NCBI GenBank assembly: GCA_030765055.1
Contig: CM060950.1
Coordinates: forward strand, 14,047,806 to 14,111,805
Length of the DNA stretch: 64,000 nt
From: Mantis religiosa
Taxonomy: Eukaryota; Arthropoda; Insecta; Mantodea; Mantidae
Direction: 5' to 3'
The notes beneath the pieces are model-generated. The model did not search any database and had not been told where the DNA came from. It worked only from the letters and a program-made list of their open reading frames with translations. A program made the translations under genes and the position numbers. Each line of letters begins with the position of its first letter. Position 1 is the first letter of the stretch. This document shows, piece after piece, positions 1-11,560 of the stretch.

Positions 1-27
1 CTCACCTGTTGACGTCTTCAAGTTAAT

Positions 28-400
28 TCTCGGAAGTAACACGTTCAGGAATGTTTGTGTCAGGTCCTTCATCTGCTGCATCCGTGTCACTATTACCTTC
101 ATCAGCTGTATCACTGTCACTGCCTTCTTTTCCTTCAATATCCATATTCTTGAAATAACATTAATTACGACTGCAGTCTTCGTCATCATCATCGCTGCTC
201 TCTAGACCCACGTTTATAATTATATCTTCAATTGCTTCTTCCATTAACCCATCTCGGCGCTTAAAATCTTCCTCAATTCTTTTCACGTGTTTGCATGCTT
301 CTATCTAATCATTTTGTTAAATTTGAGCTATGCAGCTTGTCATAGCTTTCAGATTACGCAAAGTAATCGATGATACATTCTTCGCTGCAATCTTTTGTTT
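28..400 (-). pseudogene. C-terminal remnant of a DDE-transposase-like gene
   Basis: On the minus strand, with stops in between, this reads as a basic helical stretch (residues such as HVKRIEEDFKRRDG) followed by a strongly acidic D/E/S tail. That layout resembles the C-terminus of an arthropod protein family with an N-terminal helix-turn-helix and a DDE_3-type nuclease; matching N-terminal pieces lie at 13366 and 24470. Several in-frame stops mark it as dead. The family link is from memory and low confidence. The sequence abuts the end of the LINE that starts near position 404. Confidence 0.3.
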
Positions 401-510
401 AATTAGATTGAGATTGAGATTGTTTATTCACCAATTGTAATAGTTTTACAAGGTTTTGTCACGTGAAGTATATACATAAAGTCAGTTACAATGGAGAGGT
501 ACTACTATCT

Positions 511-1011
511 ATATTGTGGCTTTGTGGGTTCGTGAAATGAAAAGTCCAATTGCACCACTCAAAAATGTTCTTTATTTCCACCGACTTACAGTTGAACACT
601 TGCCAATTACACAGAATTACGTAATGCACACAATTACGATTCACCAGTTCGTCCGTTACAGTCCCACTTGCACTCGCAATTACGTAAACTCCTCCGACGC
701 ACGTACACAGTCTTCTCGTCCGTACACTAGCACGACGCTGCTTCGCTGCTCGCCAAGAACTGACTGTCCTCACTCATTGCAGCCCTTTTTATAGGAATAT
801 CACTGTTTTCTAGAAGGCTCTGGTTTCAGTGAATCACCGCAAAAATTCCAGAGGACAGGGGAAGGGGAAAGAGGCGGCCAGCGACAAGTGACACTTCCCT
901 AATCAACCCCTCAGTTAGTGACAGAGACTAATGGGTGGGTGTGGCTTGGCTGCCTCTGGCCCTTTACTCAGCTGTCGTTGGTTGTGCTTTCCGCTAATTG
1001 GGTGACAATAT
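511..1011 (-). mobile_element. Solo LTR (Ty3/Gypsy type) with ATAT target duplication
   Basis: The LTR runs 515-1007 (493 bp). On the plus strand it starts TGTGGC and ends GTGACA, and it is flanked by ATAT at 511-514 and 1008-1011. On the minus strand it has a TATA box (CCTATAAAAAGG, about 785-796) and an AATAAA signal near 571-577 followed by a short U5, so transcription would run leftward. Its U5 end matches the LTRs at 7326-7776 and 7783-8328. No internal region remains, consistent with LTR-LTR recombination. It sits in the 3' UTR of the surrounding LINE. Confidence 0.85.
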
Positions 1012-1039
1012 TTACAGTTTTGACTCTATAGTTTTATCC

Positions 1040-1319
1040 ATTATTTGTTTTTGCAATTTTTATATTCTTCTATTGTATAGAAAGCATTCTTAATCAGATA
1101 AGATTTTATTTGTTTTATTTTTATTTGTTCTTTCCCTATTTCTTTAATCCAGTGAGGTAAATGATTGTATAAATATGTTGCCTTACTTTCAATACATTTA
1201 TTTTGTAATGAGCCTCTTAGTCTATTCCTAAAGTAATTTTCTTTTGTTCTTGTGTTATGTTCATGGATACTTGTATTTTTGTCTTCTTTATGGGAAGTTA
1301 CAACATATTATATATATAG

Positions 1320-1384
<65 letters not shown>

Positions 1385-3062
1385 GTGTGTGTGTGTTATA
1401 GACAAGGCAGCGTTAGTATACCTAATTTCTTAAATGCTGTTCTGCAGGTATTTCTTTTTTTATATATTTTTAAGAACTCTTATCGTTCTTTTCTGTAGTC
1501 TAAATATTTGTAGTATATGTTTCCTCCCTGCTGATCCCCATAGAATAATCCCATAGCTCAAATGTGAGTGCATAAATGCGTAATATACTTGTGTGGTACT
1601 ATCTTCATCCATGATTTGCTTAACCTGTTTTAAATATATACCCCTATTAAGTTTTTTTTTTTTTAGAGTTTTTCTAAATGTCTATTCCATTTCAGTTTGT
1701 TATCTATTACTAGTCCTAAAAAATTTATTTCACTAGCTTGCCTGATTTGCTCACCTTTTTATTTCCAAGGATATATTCGCCTGCGTTTTGTTACTTATAC
1801 TAATCTGCATCCATTTTGTTTTCTTTGTATTTAGTGCCATTCCTAATTCTTCCAGGTAAGTATTAACCATCTCCAACAGTGCATTTGCATTACTTTGCAA
1901 TTCAGCCACTGTACTCCCTGTTACAATAACTGTTGTGTCATCAGCATAGCCAATGGCTAATCCTCCTGCTTCCTGAAGTCGTTTACACAGATCATTTATG
2001 TATAAAATAACCAAATATGGCCCCAATTTTGATCCTTGTGGTACACCGTGTGTTATATTTTTAAATGGGGATTTGATTTTGGATAGCTGTACATCTATAT
2101 TTTGTACTACTTCTACGCATTGCTCTCTGTTTAATAAATATGATTTTAGGCAATCTAGTGGAATGTCTCTAATGCCATAATTTTCCATTTTCACCAATCA
2201 TTTTTCAATATTAACGCAGTCAAATGCTTTAGAAAGGTCAAGAAAAATTGCTACCACGAGTTCTTTTCTATTTAATGCTTTGATGATTATGTCATTTCCT
2301 TTGCTTATTGCGTGTATAGTCGATTTCATTTTTTGAAAGCCAAATTGGAACTCTGATACTATATGAAATTTTTTTAAATAATTTTGGAGCTGTTCCAGAA
2401 AGACTCCTTCCATCACTTTGGATAAAACAGAACATAAAGATATTGGCCGGTAGTTTTCCATCATTTGTTTACAGCCCTTCTGTTTGTATATTGGCCTCAC
2501 TATGACTTCTTTTAGAGTATTTGGAAAAAATTCCTGAGTTGAAGCTTTCATTTATAATATGTGAAAGGGTCTCAGTTAGCTCGTATTTGCTATATTTTAC
2601 CATCTCGTTTGAGTATTCGTCTGAACCACTAGATTTCTTGCATTTTAATGTATTAATCTGCCTAAGGACTTCTTCTTTTGTGATTTCCCGGATTACCATG
2701 GAGTTACAAATACTTCTTTCCTTTGTAGCTTGGGGCCTTACGTTCTTAATTCCCATATTTGTTATTATATTTACGTAATAGTCATTAAATTCACTACTTA
2801 CACCCTGTGGGTCTGATATTACTGTGTTATTTTTAATAATTTTAATATTTTCCACCCATGCTACAGTGCTTTCTTTCCGTACAGTTTTTATTATGTTCCA
2901 TGTTTTTTTTTTAATTTTATTATCTGCTTTCTGAAGAGGCGTTGTGTTATGTAACATCTTTGCTTCATTCATTACTCTATTTAATATCTTTTTATAATTC
3001 TCTATGTATGTCTGTGATTTTATGTCTAGTTTGGGAGATTTTAAACTATTTAGGAACTCCAT
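1040..3062 (-). pseudogene. CR1-like ORF2, reverse transcriptase part
   Basis: Minus-strand frames at 2469-3062, 2198-2551 and 1751-2197 together form the linker and reverse transcriptase. RT motifs seen are RPIYKQKG, NYRPISL, FLDLSKAFDCV, GVPQGSKLGP and the catalytic YADD box. The C-terminal part continues through further frames to about 1040 (FLGLVIDNKLKW, SYGIILWGS). Frameshifts near 2198 and 1750 and the TG repeat inside the C-terminus make it non-functional. A truncated, decayed copy of the LINE polymerase. Confidence 0.85.
1321..1400. repeat. (TG)n microsatellite inside LINE coding sequence
   Basis: About 28 near-perfect TG units followed by interrupted TG/GT. LINE C-terminal coding matches continue on both sides (about 1040-1315 and 1400-1750), so the tract expanded inside the dead LINE. 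Confidence 0.95.
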
Positions 3063-3071
3063 TCTTTGTTT

Positions 3072-4117
3072 TTATTTGTTTATGCCCTTCGTAGACCAAC
3101 TGTGATTTTTAGGTTTGTTACAAATTACCTTACATAGCGGAGCTGAGTTTTCTAAAAATGATGCTAATATATTCTTAAAGAGCTGAAATTTATTGTGTTT
3201 GTTTACCATTTCATATATTTTTCTCCATACTGACAGACTAAGATTGGATCTTAGAGAGTTTAGTCTTTCTTTATTTATAATCCTTTTAACTTCTGTTAGT
3301 TTGTTTATTTTTACCCTCAGTGAATTTATTATTTTGCTTTCTATTAACTGACCAAAATGGTCACTAAGTTCTCCCTTAATTATGGACACGTTTAACTCCT
3401 CCCTTCTGAAATTTGTGTACACATGATCAATACACGTTGATGAGTGATTGGTCACTCTTGTTGGGCCTGTCTTTATTAATTTCAAATTATTCCTTCTCAT
3501 CACTTCTATGAGTAAATTTTTCTTCATACTATTTACTAAGATATATATATATATATATTAAAGTCTCCTATCATTATAATTTTGTTATTCTTAACCAAAT
3601 TGTTCAGACATAACTCTATTTTTCGTAAAAAGTGATTTTTTTCTGCTTTTGGTGGACTATAAACACCTAATACAATAAGTTTTCCCTTTTTAAAAATAAT
3701 TTTAATTGCCGACAGTTCACAACACATTTCCTCACAATAAACATTGCAGTCAATTTGCTTATACTTAGTATTCTTCTGCACATATATTGCAACTCCCCCA
3801 CTTCTATGTATTTCCCTGCAGTACCTTGAACCAAGAATATATTCCCCATAGTAGGTTTCCTCAATGTCATAATTTTTTAACCCATGTGCTGTAAAGACTA
3901 ACACGTTTGGCTGCAGTTCTGTTATTGAATGTTCAATTGCTGCTCTTTTGTTGGCTATATATTGTATATTTTGATGAAAAACACTGAAATATTTATGTAT
4001 GTCCTTTTTTTTTTCATTTTCTAATGCTACTTCTACATTGGTTTCCTGTATTAATAATTTATTACCTACTTTGGCATAGTTTATACAATCATTTACCGTA
4101 CCTTCATGTGTTTGCAT
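3072..4117 (-). pseudogene. CR1-like ORF2, endonuclease domain
   Basis: Two minus-strand frames (3536-4117 and 3072-3527) carry an apurinic-type endonuclease/exonuclease/phosphatase fold. Visible motifs include FHQNIQYIANK at the start, SGGVAIYV, LGVYSPP, IMIGDFNI and the C-terminal LSDHFGQL (SDH motif). The domain nicks target DNA for target-primed reverse transcription. An AT-rich dinucleotide run at 3541-3559 breaks the two frames. It follows the esterase ORF1 and precedes the RT. Confidence 0.85.
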
Positions 4118-4182
4118 GAGTTGTATTATTATGTTTCTTCTTTACTTCTATGAGAGTTGCAGCACCCCCCCTCCCCATTGAT

Positions 4183-4545
4183 TTAGTTTCCCTGCCCCAA
4201 GCACAGATTTATTACATTTTTCATTACACTTTGAAGCTTAAAATCTCCCTTCCTATTTAAATGTAGTCCATCTCTACCTAAACAGTCCATTCCTATTTGT
4301 TTGTTTACATCTACATATACACATTTTAACGCCTCACATGCCGATCGGATGTTTTCGTTAACCATATTTAAATAGCGTTGGTTAACTTCCCTTCTCCGCA
4401 CTATACCGTTCACTACTAATCGCGTTTTAGGGTACTTGTCCTGCCAAACTATAAATTTCTCCTATAACCTCTTCTGACGAGTTTGCATTTTTTAAGTCGT
4501 TTGTCCCCACGTGGAAAAGGATGAGTTTTGGATTACTATGTTTAA
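4183..4545 (-). pseudogene. CR1-like ORF1 remnant: SGNH/GDSL esterase domain
   Basis: The minus strand encodes the second half of an SGNH-hydrolase-like domain: the block HVGTNDLKN (block III, about 4480-4540, in a shifted frame) and the C-terminal catalytic block GRDGLHLNRKG (4183-4413). These correspond closely to HVGTNNLK and GRDGLHLNRKG in the intact ORF1 at 46153. Esterase-type ORF1 proteins are known in CR1-clade LINEs. The N-terminus is missing. Confidence 0.75.
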
Positions 4546-4759
4546 CCTATCCTATACCTACTCTAACCTATAGCTACTGGAAACCAGTAGCTTTACACAT
4601 TTTTTATCAACACACATATTACACTACAATTCCTATTACAAGTCTAAGTCTAATTATTCTATCCGACTATCGATTATTAGCATGATCCGATGTCCAAATC
4701 CACTCGACTGGAATTATAGTGTAGACAACGCGACAGCGACTACGGCCGCACGGACCGAG

Positions 4760-7240
4760 TGCTCCACCACATCGACACCGGAGACGCCAGGCCTATTCGG
4801 CAACCACCTAGACGCGTTCCGCTACCAAAACAAGCGGCGGCACGGGACATGCTAAAGGACATGAGATCCAGGGGTGTAATCGAAGAGTCTGACAGCCTTT
4901 GGTGTTCCCACGAGTTCTGGTGACGGAGGAGAACGGCGAGCTGCGCTTCTGCGTGGACTACAGGAAGTTCAACGCTGTCATCAGGAGGGACTGTTTCCCA
5001 GTACCCCGGATTGATGACACCCTGGACATGCTTGCTGGTGCGCAGTGGTCCTCGAACCTGGACCTGAAGTCAGGTTACTGGCAGGTAGCTCTAGACCAGA
5101 GAGACAAGGAGAAGACCGCATTCTAGACAGGCAAAGGGCTTTGGCAGTTCACAGTTATGCCCTTGGGCCTCTGCAACGCACCAACTAACTTCAACGCCCC
5201 ATGGACCCAGTAATGAGAGGATTGACTTGCGATGCCTGCCTGCTATACCTGTACGACATTATCATCGTCGGCAAAACCTTCGAAAACCAACTTGACAACC
5301 TGAGCAACTTGCTACAGAGACTGCATGCAACCTACCTGGAGCTGAATGCGAAAAAGTGCAAGCTCTTTCGCAAGGAAGTCAACTACTTGGGCCACATAAC
5401 CTCACCAATCAGAGTGGCTAAGGATCCGGAGAAGACACAGGCCGTGAGAGATTAGCTTCGCACGAAGGATAAGCGAGAATTGCTCAGTTTCCTGGGGCTG
5501 TGTAGTTATTACCGCCCGCCCCATAATAAAGGGCTTCTCCAACTTCGCCAAGTCCCTCACCGACTGACGGAATAACACCGACCTTATGTGTGGACGGAGG
5601 ACGCTGAAAGCGCTTTTCAGCAGCTGAAGCAGACACTCTGCAGTGCTTCTATTTTAGGATACCTACAACCAGTAGGCGCCTTCATTGTCGACACCGACGC
5701 CAGCGATCCCTGCATTGGAGGTGTCCTATCTTAAGTCCAGGACGGCCACGAGCGTGTGATAGCCTACTAGAGCAAGACACTATCCAAGGTGGACTACTGC
5801 GTCACCTGGAAAGAACTACTGGCGGTAGTGAAGACCTTGGAGCACTTCCATAAGTACCTGGACGGTCAGCCATTCCACCTGAGGACTAACCACTCCACCC
5901 TAACTTGGATACTAGTTTCAGAAACCTGGAAGGTCAGACAGCTCGTTAGGTCCAGAGGCAGCAGGAGTACGACTTCACCTCCAAAAATCACATAGGGAAG
6001 AGCCACGCCAATGCAGACGCCATGTCCCGAAGATCGTGCCCAAAAGAGTGGCGTCAATGCACGACAATGGAAGAGACGGAGCGTGCCGCAGCTGTCAGTG
6101 GTCATGGCAGTGGCTGCGGACGGTTGGGATAGCGTAGGACATCGCATCCACAAGCGCTGCGTATAAGTCGTGCTGGGCCCAATGGGACTCGCTGAAGACC
6201 AAAGAGGGCGTCATGTTCCGGGTATGGGAATCGCCCAATGGGAAGACACAGAGAGAGCTGTTGGTGCTTCCCCGGAGTTCCGGAAATCTTGGAGCAAGTG
6301 CACGCCGGTACCTAAGAGGACCCCTGGGAGCAAACCAAACGATCGACAAACTGCAACAGCGATACTACTGGCTGAGGCTCCGAGCAGTCGCTGAGAGATG
6401 GTGCTGTCAATGTCGCGGCCCCCAAACTGGGAGCCGGGGTCGCATGCAGCAGTACAACATCGGAGCGCCATTCGGACGCATCGCTGTCGACATAGCTGGA
6501 CCATTCCCAGTGTCCAACTGAGGCAACAAATACCTAATGGTAGCCATGGACTACTTCACCACTTGACCGGGGGTGTATGCCATCCCGAACCAGGAAGCGA
6601 AGACGACTGCCTCGTGGAGCAAGTATTCTGCCGTTTTGGGGTTCCGCTAGAGCTCAACAGCGACCAAGGTACCAATTTTGAGCCCCACCCGATAAAGGAG
6701 CCATTGAAAAGACTTGGGGTTAACAAGAACCGCACAACATCCCTAAATCCGCAGTCGGACATGCTCGATAGGTACATAAAGACCCTAGAAGAACATCTGA
6801 GGAAGGTCGTGGCAAGCCATCAGCGAGACTGGGCATCAAGGTGCCACTGTTCTTGCTGGCCTACCGCTCGGCCACACACACCACTGGGATGACGCCATCA
6901 AGCTTGAAGTTTGGCTGAGGGCTACGCCTCCCTTGTGACCTGCCCTTTGGGAGCTGCCCGGAAGCGAAACAGCCAGTAACTGAGTACGTGGAGAACCTTG
7001 TGGACCATCTCCACGACATGCATGAGATGGTTCGTCAGAACATCCAAAAGGCGAGCGGCCGCATGAAGACCCGGCAGGACAAGCAAGCCAACAGCCTAGG
7101 ATTCCAGCATGGTGACCTGGTCTGGTTGTACCGCCCTACCGGGACCAAAGGGCGCGCCCCGAAACTTCAACAACCGTGGCAATGTCTGCACCGGATTGTT
7201 AAGAGAATTAACGACGTGCTCTACCGCATTTAGAAGGTGC
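4760..7240 (+). pseudogene. Ty3/Gypsy pol: RT, RNase H, integrase (broken)
   Basis: In order: the pre-RT linker HHIDTGDARPIRQ (about 4764), RT blocks FCVDYRKFNAVI and DLKSGYWQVAL (4899-5126), a mutated catalytic box reading LYLYDIIIV (5201-5455), RNase H start IVDTDASD and WKELLAVVKTLEHF (about 5685-5995), a damaged integrase zinc region ending CCQC, core VDIAGPFPV (about 6480-6520), and the C-terminal GDLVWLYRP (about 7110). Many stops and frameshifts. The changed RT box would abolish activity. The order RT-RNaseH-IN assigns it to Ty3/Gypsy. Confidence 0.85.
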
Positions 7241-7325
7241 TCCGAAGAAAGATGGTGGTACACCTGGATGGTCTGGCCCGATACGTTGGTGCTGTACGGG
7301 ACAAGCAGCCTTGAGGAGGGAGCAG

Positions 7326-7776
7326 TGTTGCCGAGGCGTTCTTGTATCGGTAGCGCAAGTCACGACCAGCGCGAGGGCACGGAGCTGTTCGCTTGCCGAG
7401 AGGGAGCGGGGAAGCGGGGAGAGAAAGAGACAGACTGATGTCTGGATAGTTCTTTCCTTCTCTTGTCGCCATGAAAAGCCTCGAAACGTCGGCGGCTTTC
7501 TAGAAACAATGGCTGGTGTATATACAGGCTCGTAAGGTGCGAGTTGAGTCAGTTGCAAGTTGTAGTTGCTAATTGAGTATGCAGCTGTGTAGACATTTGA
7601 AGGTACCGCAATGAATTCTTTTGTTTACACGTGGCAGACGACCTTCAGGACTGCGTTTGGTGTATGTTACGTCATTTCGTTGCTGTAAGGGGTGTACAAA
7701 GCGTCTTTTTTTTACTGAAATTGAGCATTTATTTCTGCAAACTAGACTTCTAATTTTACAAACCCACAAAGTCACA
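7326..7776 (+). repeat. 3' LTR of the decayed Gypsy element
   Basis: 451 bp, TGTTGCC...GTCACA, directly after a purine tract. A TATA-like GTATATACA lies near 7515. Its last 60 bp match, in inverted orientation, the start of the LTR at 7783 and the solo LTR at 515. Followed by ATAT at 7777-7780. Confidence 0.7.
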
Positions 7777-7782
7777 ATATGA

Positions 7783-8328
7783 ATATGACTTTGTGGGTTC
7801 GCAGAATTAAAAGTCCAATTAGCCGAAATTCTAAATGTTCTTTATTTGCGTAGAAATACACACATTAGCAGAGGAATTACATCACATATCACAATCTACA
7901 GCAGCAAGGTTGATGACAGTAGCAAAGAGCTCTCATTACAACACCAACACAGCTGACTCTCGTTTTACAACACATTCAGCAGTTCTCTGCTTACCTCTCG
8001 CTGTTTCACAACTCACTTTTGTTTTACAACTTGCAACCTCCGCTGGCATGTCACAATCTCTTATATATCTAATTCATCATTCGAGAGACTTCTCGAGCAA
8101 ATAAGAAACAACTTTTTCTCTGTCAATCAAGATATCACTAGAACCTTCCAAACGTGAAATCCTATCTGCGCCAAAAAGTCACTTATCTGAAGCGTTACGT
8201 TTATCTGCTTTTGCCGCCTCTTTGTGTACACTAGCCGCGCTATCGTTAACTGCTTATGCAAGCTCTTTATTACCGTGAAATACTATCCGCCGTCTCTTAT
8301 CTAATTATGCTCGTTGCCGCGACAATAT
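7783..8328 (-). mobile_element. LTR of the same superfamily, inverted relative to its neighbour
   Basis: The sequence starts near 7787 with the conserved end GACTTTGTGGGTTCG and ends GCGACA at 8324, followed by ATAT (8325-8328); ATAT is also present at 7783-7786. On the minus strand there is a TATA box (TATATAAGAG, about 8059-8068) and AATAAA near 7838-7843. No coding sequence is attached. The LTR start has lost a few bases, so the left border is uncertain. Confidence 0.65.
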
Positions 8329-10384
8329 AAAAGTTAAGCAAAATGTTCTTAGAAGATAACCGAATAGAAGAGCTCTGGCAGTAATCCATGTGGATCCATA
8401 TTCAGCTCATTACTTCCAGTCCCAAGACCAAGCTTCCTGATGCAGAGGTTTCTACGCATATCTAGGTGTATGCTGTGAAGTTTTATTACATACCCTGAAT
8501 TCCCTATCCATTTGTTTTACCTCACTTCTCATACACTTCATCCACTATACGCATGGTTCTTTATGGATTAACTCACACACACACACACCTCCAATAAGGG
8601 ATGTGACAATTTGTACCTGATGCCACCAGGAAGTTTCAATTTGGAGCTGTTTAGTATCCTGCCTTCTGCTCTTTCATAGCTCATGGACTGGTTACCTTCC
8701 ATCTCCTGTCACCTCATCCCTCACTCAAGCATCCCCTTGTGGACATGGGTACTAAAGAGCACTGTGTCACTGATCATGGTACTTACCTTCTTACAAAAGT
8801 TTCGGCAACCATAAAAACTCAGTGTATACTTCTATAAGCAGTACTGTCCAACTTTCTCATCTGCTCATGTGTATTTAATCTGTACACAATGAGCTGCACA
8901 TGCTGCCACTGCCAACAGATTTTCACTGTTTTGTTGAACTTGCTTTTTAAAGTACTTCGCTAACTTAATGGTTAATTTAAATTTAAATTTTAAGTCTCAA
9001 GTTTCGATCCCATAATTCAGAATAGGAAATTCAATATTAAAGTTTGTGTTATTTGTTAAAAACTGACATTCGACATTCCTTTTCTTGAGAACAGACATAT
9101 ATGACCGAGAGGTTTCTTTCTTTCCAGCCTGTGACCAACACATACAACGATTGTCACGTGGTAACATAAACTGAACCAGAGAACCTTAAAATGGAGAACT
9201 CGCTTGCGCAGCTAACATATACATATGATTCAAATGCACAAAAACCGAAATGACTCACAAATCAGATGCATTCAGCACAAAGAATAGCTTTTGTTACAGT
9301 AAAACAAAATAATGAAATTTCAACAATTTGTAAATATTGTCTTTACTTTAATGATACTGTAGTTGTATACTGTCTTTAATGTGCTATAAACTTTCTTTTT
9401 CACTAAAATAACTTAATTATGGAAGATACGAATTTGTATTCATTAAGAATTTTTACAGCATTTAACAATTCAAATGTCTTGTGGTGTTTATTCAGTAACA
9501 GTCCTGGCCCTTGCAGGATTTAAGTGGCCATCCTGCAGCAGTTAAGAATATTCTGATGTACATGTATTTATATTGTTTTTCCGTCATTCTCTGGATAGTC
9601 CAGATTTTTCATTAACTCAGATTGGCATTGGTCCCAGTTGATCTTGGTAAACGAGGTTCTTGGCACATCTGAGTATTTCATAAATGGCATTTAAGAACAA
9701 AGATATCACAGGATCAATTGTTTTTTAAACTTGTTTTCTGTTTAAGTATTAATTATACTATAGACATGTATGTAAATAAATAGAACATATTTAGTTTGTT
9801 AACGATGATGCCAATTGCCAGATTGCATCAGCACTGTCAGTGTGCTGAACCTTTGTCATTTTCTTTGCATGTACACTTAAAAACCATCAGTCTATACAAG
9901 GTTGGAACCTATATACGGTGTTCATTTTTATCTGTGGTTTTACCGCGAAAAAATCTGACGTCATCATTAGCATCGCTGATGGAGCGAGTTTATATACAAT
10001 TCCCCAAGCGGCTTGTGATCGTACTTGATCTCCTGAAAGCAGCCTTTTGGGCTCCCTCTACCGGCAGGTAAATATACTATTTGAGGGGTGGGTCCAGCCC
10101 GCGTAATATAAAGCTGCATAATTTCGCCTGATGCATAGATACAATAACGGTTGTAGTTTGTTTTAATGAATGTAAACTCTAAATGACGGATAAATGCAAA
10201 CAATATGTTGAAATTTGGTGTTTCTCTGTGAAGATATATAACTTAATATAATAAAGGAATATCAAATTAATAAATATTAGTTTCAAAACATTTTAGTAAA
10301 GAAACAGATTTTTCTCTTTTTGTCCTTTTAGAAGTGCACGTCATATCGAACAATCAATGAATAAATGACCGAATAAATGAAATG
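8329..10384. other. Non-coding AT-rich stretch
   Basis: No convincing gene. A short CA tract lies at about 8573-8587. A somewhat GC-richer patch at 9950-10110 (CGTCA, TATATACA, TATAAAG motifs) gives only short open frames with no recognisable domain. Confidence 0.5.
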
Positions 10385-10572
10385 GATGATATGATACTCA
10401 AATGAGTCCAGGGTCCCTATACCTCAGAGATACTCAACATTCAACTTAGTAGGATAAGGGAAACCCTGAAAAAAAACCTTATCCACGTAACTCATCCTTA
10501 GCGAGATTCGAACTCGCAACCTCTTGAATGTCAGGCACACACACTACCTCAAACCACGGAGGCGGGCAAGAC
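10385..10572 (-). repeat. tRNA-derived SINE, copy 1
   Basis: On the minus strand an A-box-like GTGGTTTGAGG and a B-box-like GAGTTCGAATCTC are spaced as in a tRNA gene, followed by a body with AAGGTTTTTTTTCAGGG. The same body and B box recur at 59395-59560. The tRNA-like head should act as an internal RNA polymerase III promoter. Confidence 0.65.
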
Positions 10573-11560
10573 ACAGATTATTTATATGTTTATAATATTT
10601 ACTTATTATGTTTATTACTTCTAAATTGGGACTGTCAGCTTATCGTGTCAAGTATTCCTCACTTTGCGAGTAACTGACCTTGTATCTTCTAATGTCTGAT
10701 TCACCCATTGGTTTTAAAAGACTTAAAGATACCAACATTAAGAAAGACATTTTAAATAAGCATGAGAACCACAAAAAATTGATATCATATACTGATAAAA
10801 CGTAAGACTTTTATATTGCAAACAAAGGTAGATCAATTTGACATTATCCGGACACTTTTGACATTATACTCTGAGGAACTTGTCTGAATGCTGGATAGCG
10901 CTGCATAAACTCCTCCATGCAGTGGTTAATATTATATTTATATTTCGCAGTAATTTTAATCCTGGTACGAAAGTAGCATTCAACCTTGAAGAGGCGGCCT
11001 CTGTCTACATATCCACTTTAGAGTAGAAACGTGCTACTTAACATACGTGCTAGAATGATAATCATGATTACTGTAATGAGGGGTGAAAGGCAAGGCCAGT
11101 TGTAAAAAAATATCAATGCAATCACACTCGTAGCATTGTAGTTAGTTACCATTCCGCAAACATTACCGCTTCTTCTCTGTAGAGGTCACTATGATTTTAA
11201 GATACTCAACAGTCAACTATGACATCATTCTTGCTCAATCAGAGGGCAGGAAATAACTAAAAATGCACACTGTGTACACATTAATTTCAATAAAATGTAA
11301 CCAGCTTGTTTTGATACCGTGCAGAGGAAGCAACTGTTTTGTTTCTGTGGAGTAATAACTATTTTTCCACTTCATACCATTCTTTTGTCTAATTATTTCA
11401 TCCTTCTGTTGTTTCCAATGACAAAGCCTATATCAGAGGATGAATAAATAAAGTTGAGGCATTCTTCACTAGCATGTTGTTTTATAACTCTACGGTTATA
11501 TATGCAAGTACAACGGATCAGTAAATCCTTTATAATGTTTCAAATCTTATGAAATGAAAT
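10573..11560. other. Non-coding stretch, nothing recognised
   Basis: AT-rich sequence with only short, unremarkable open frames. No repeat match within the window was noticed. Confidence 0.5.

Larger units (their letters stand above)
404..4560 (-). mobile_element. CR1-like LINE, minus strand, 5' truncated
   Basis: Reading on the minus strand, the order is ORF1 end (SGNH-type esterase), ORF2 with apurinic endonuclease and reverse transcriptase, then a 3' UTR ending in a short GATTGA-type repeat at about 406-421. A hexamer tail instead of poly(A) is typical of the CR1/L2 group. The copy is broken by frameshifts, by a solo LTR at 511-1011 in its 3' UTR, and by a long TG tract in the C-terminal coding part. 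A better preserved relative lies on the plus strand at 46019-50502. Confidence 0.8.
4700..7776 (+). mobile_element. Decayed Ty3/Gypsy LTR retrotransposon, 5' truncated
   Basis: The plus strand carries a GC-richer pol remnant ending in an integrase C-terminus (about 7230), a purine-rich tract (GAGGAGGGAGCAG, 7313-7325) and a 3' LTR that starts TGTTGCC at 7326 and ends GTCACA at 7776, followed by ATAT. No Gag, protease or 5' LTR is present. Confidence 0.8.

Noticed and set aside
1244..1498. Open frame encoding a poly(Cys-Val) protein
   Set aside because: It is a translation of the TG microsatellite on the strand opposite the LINE.
10450..10560. A functional tRNA gene
   Set aside because: Only the A and B boxes are tRNA-like; the cloverleaf is degraded and the body recurs as a SINE at 59395.
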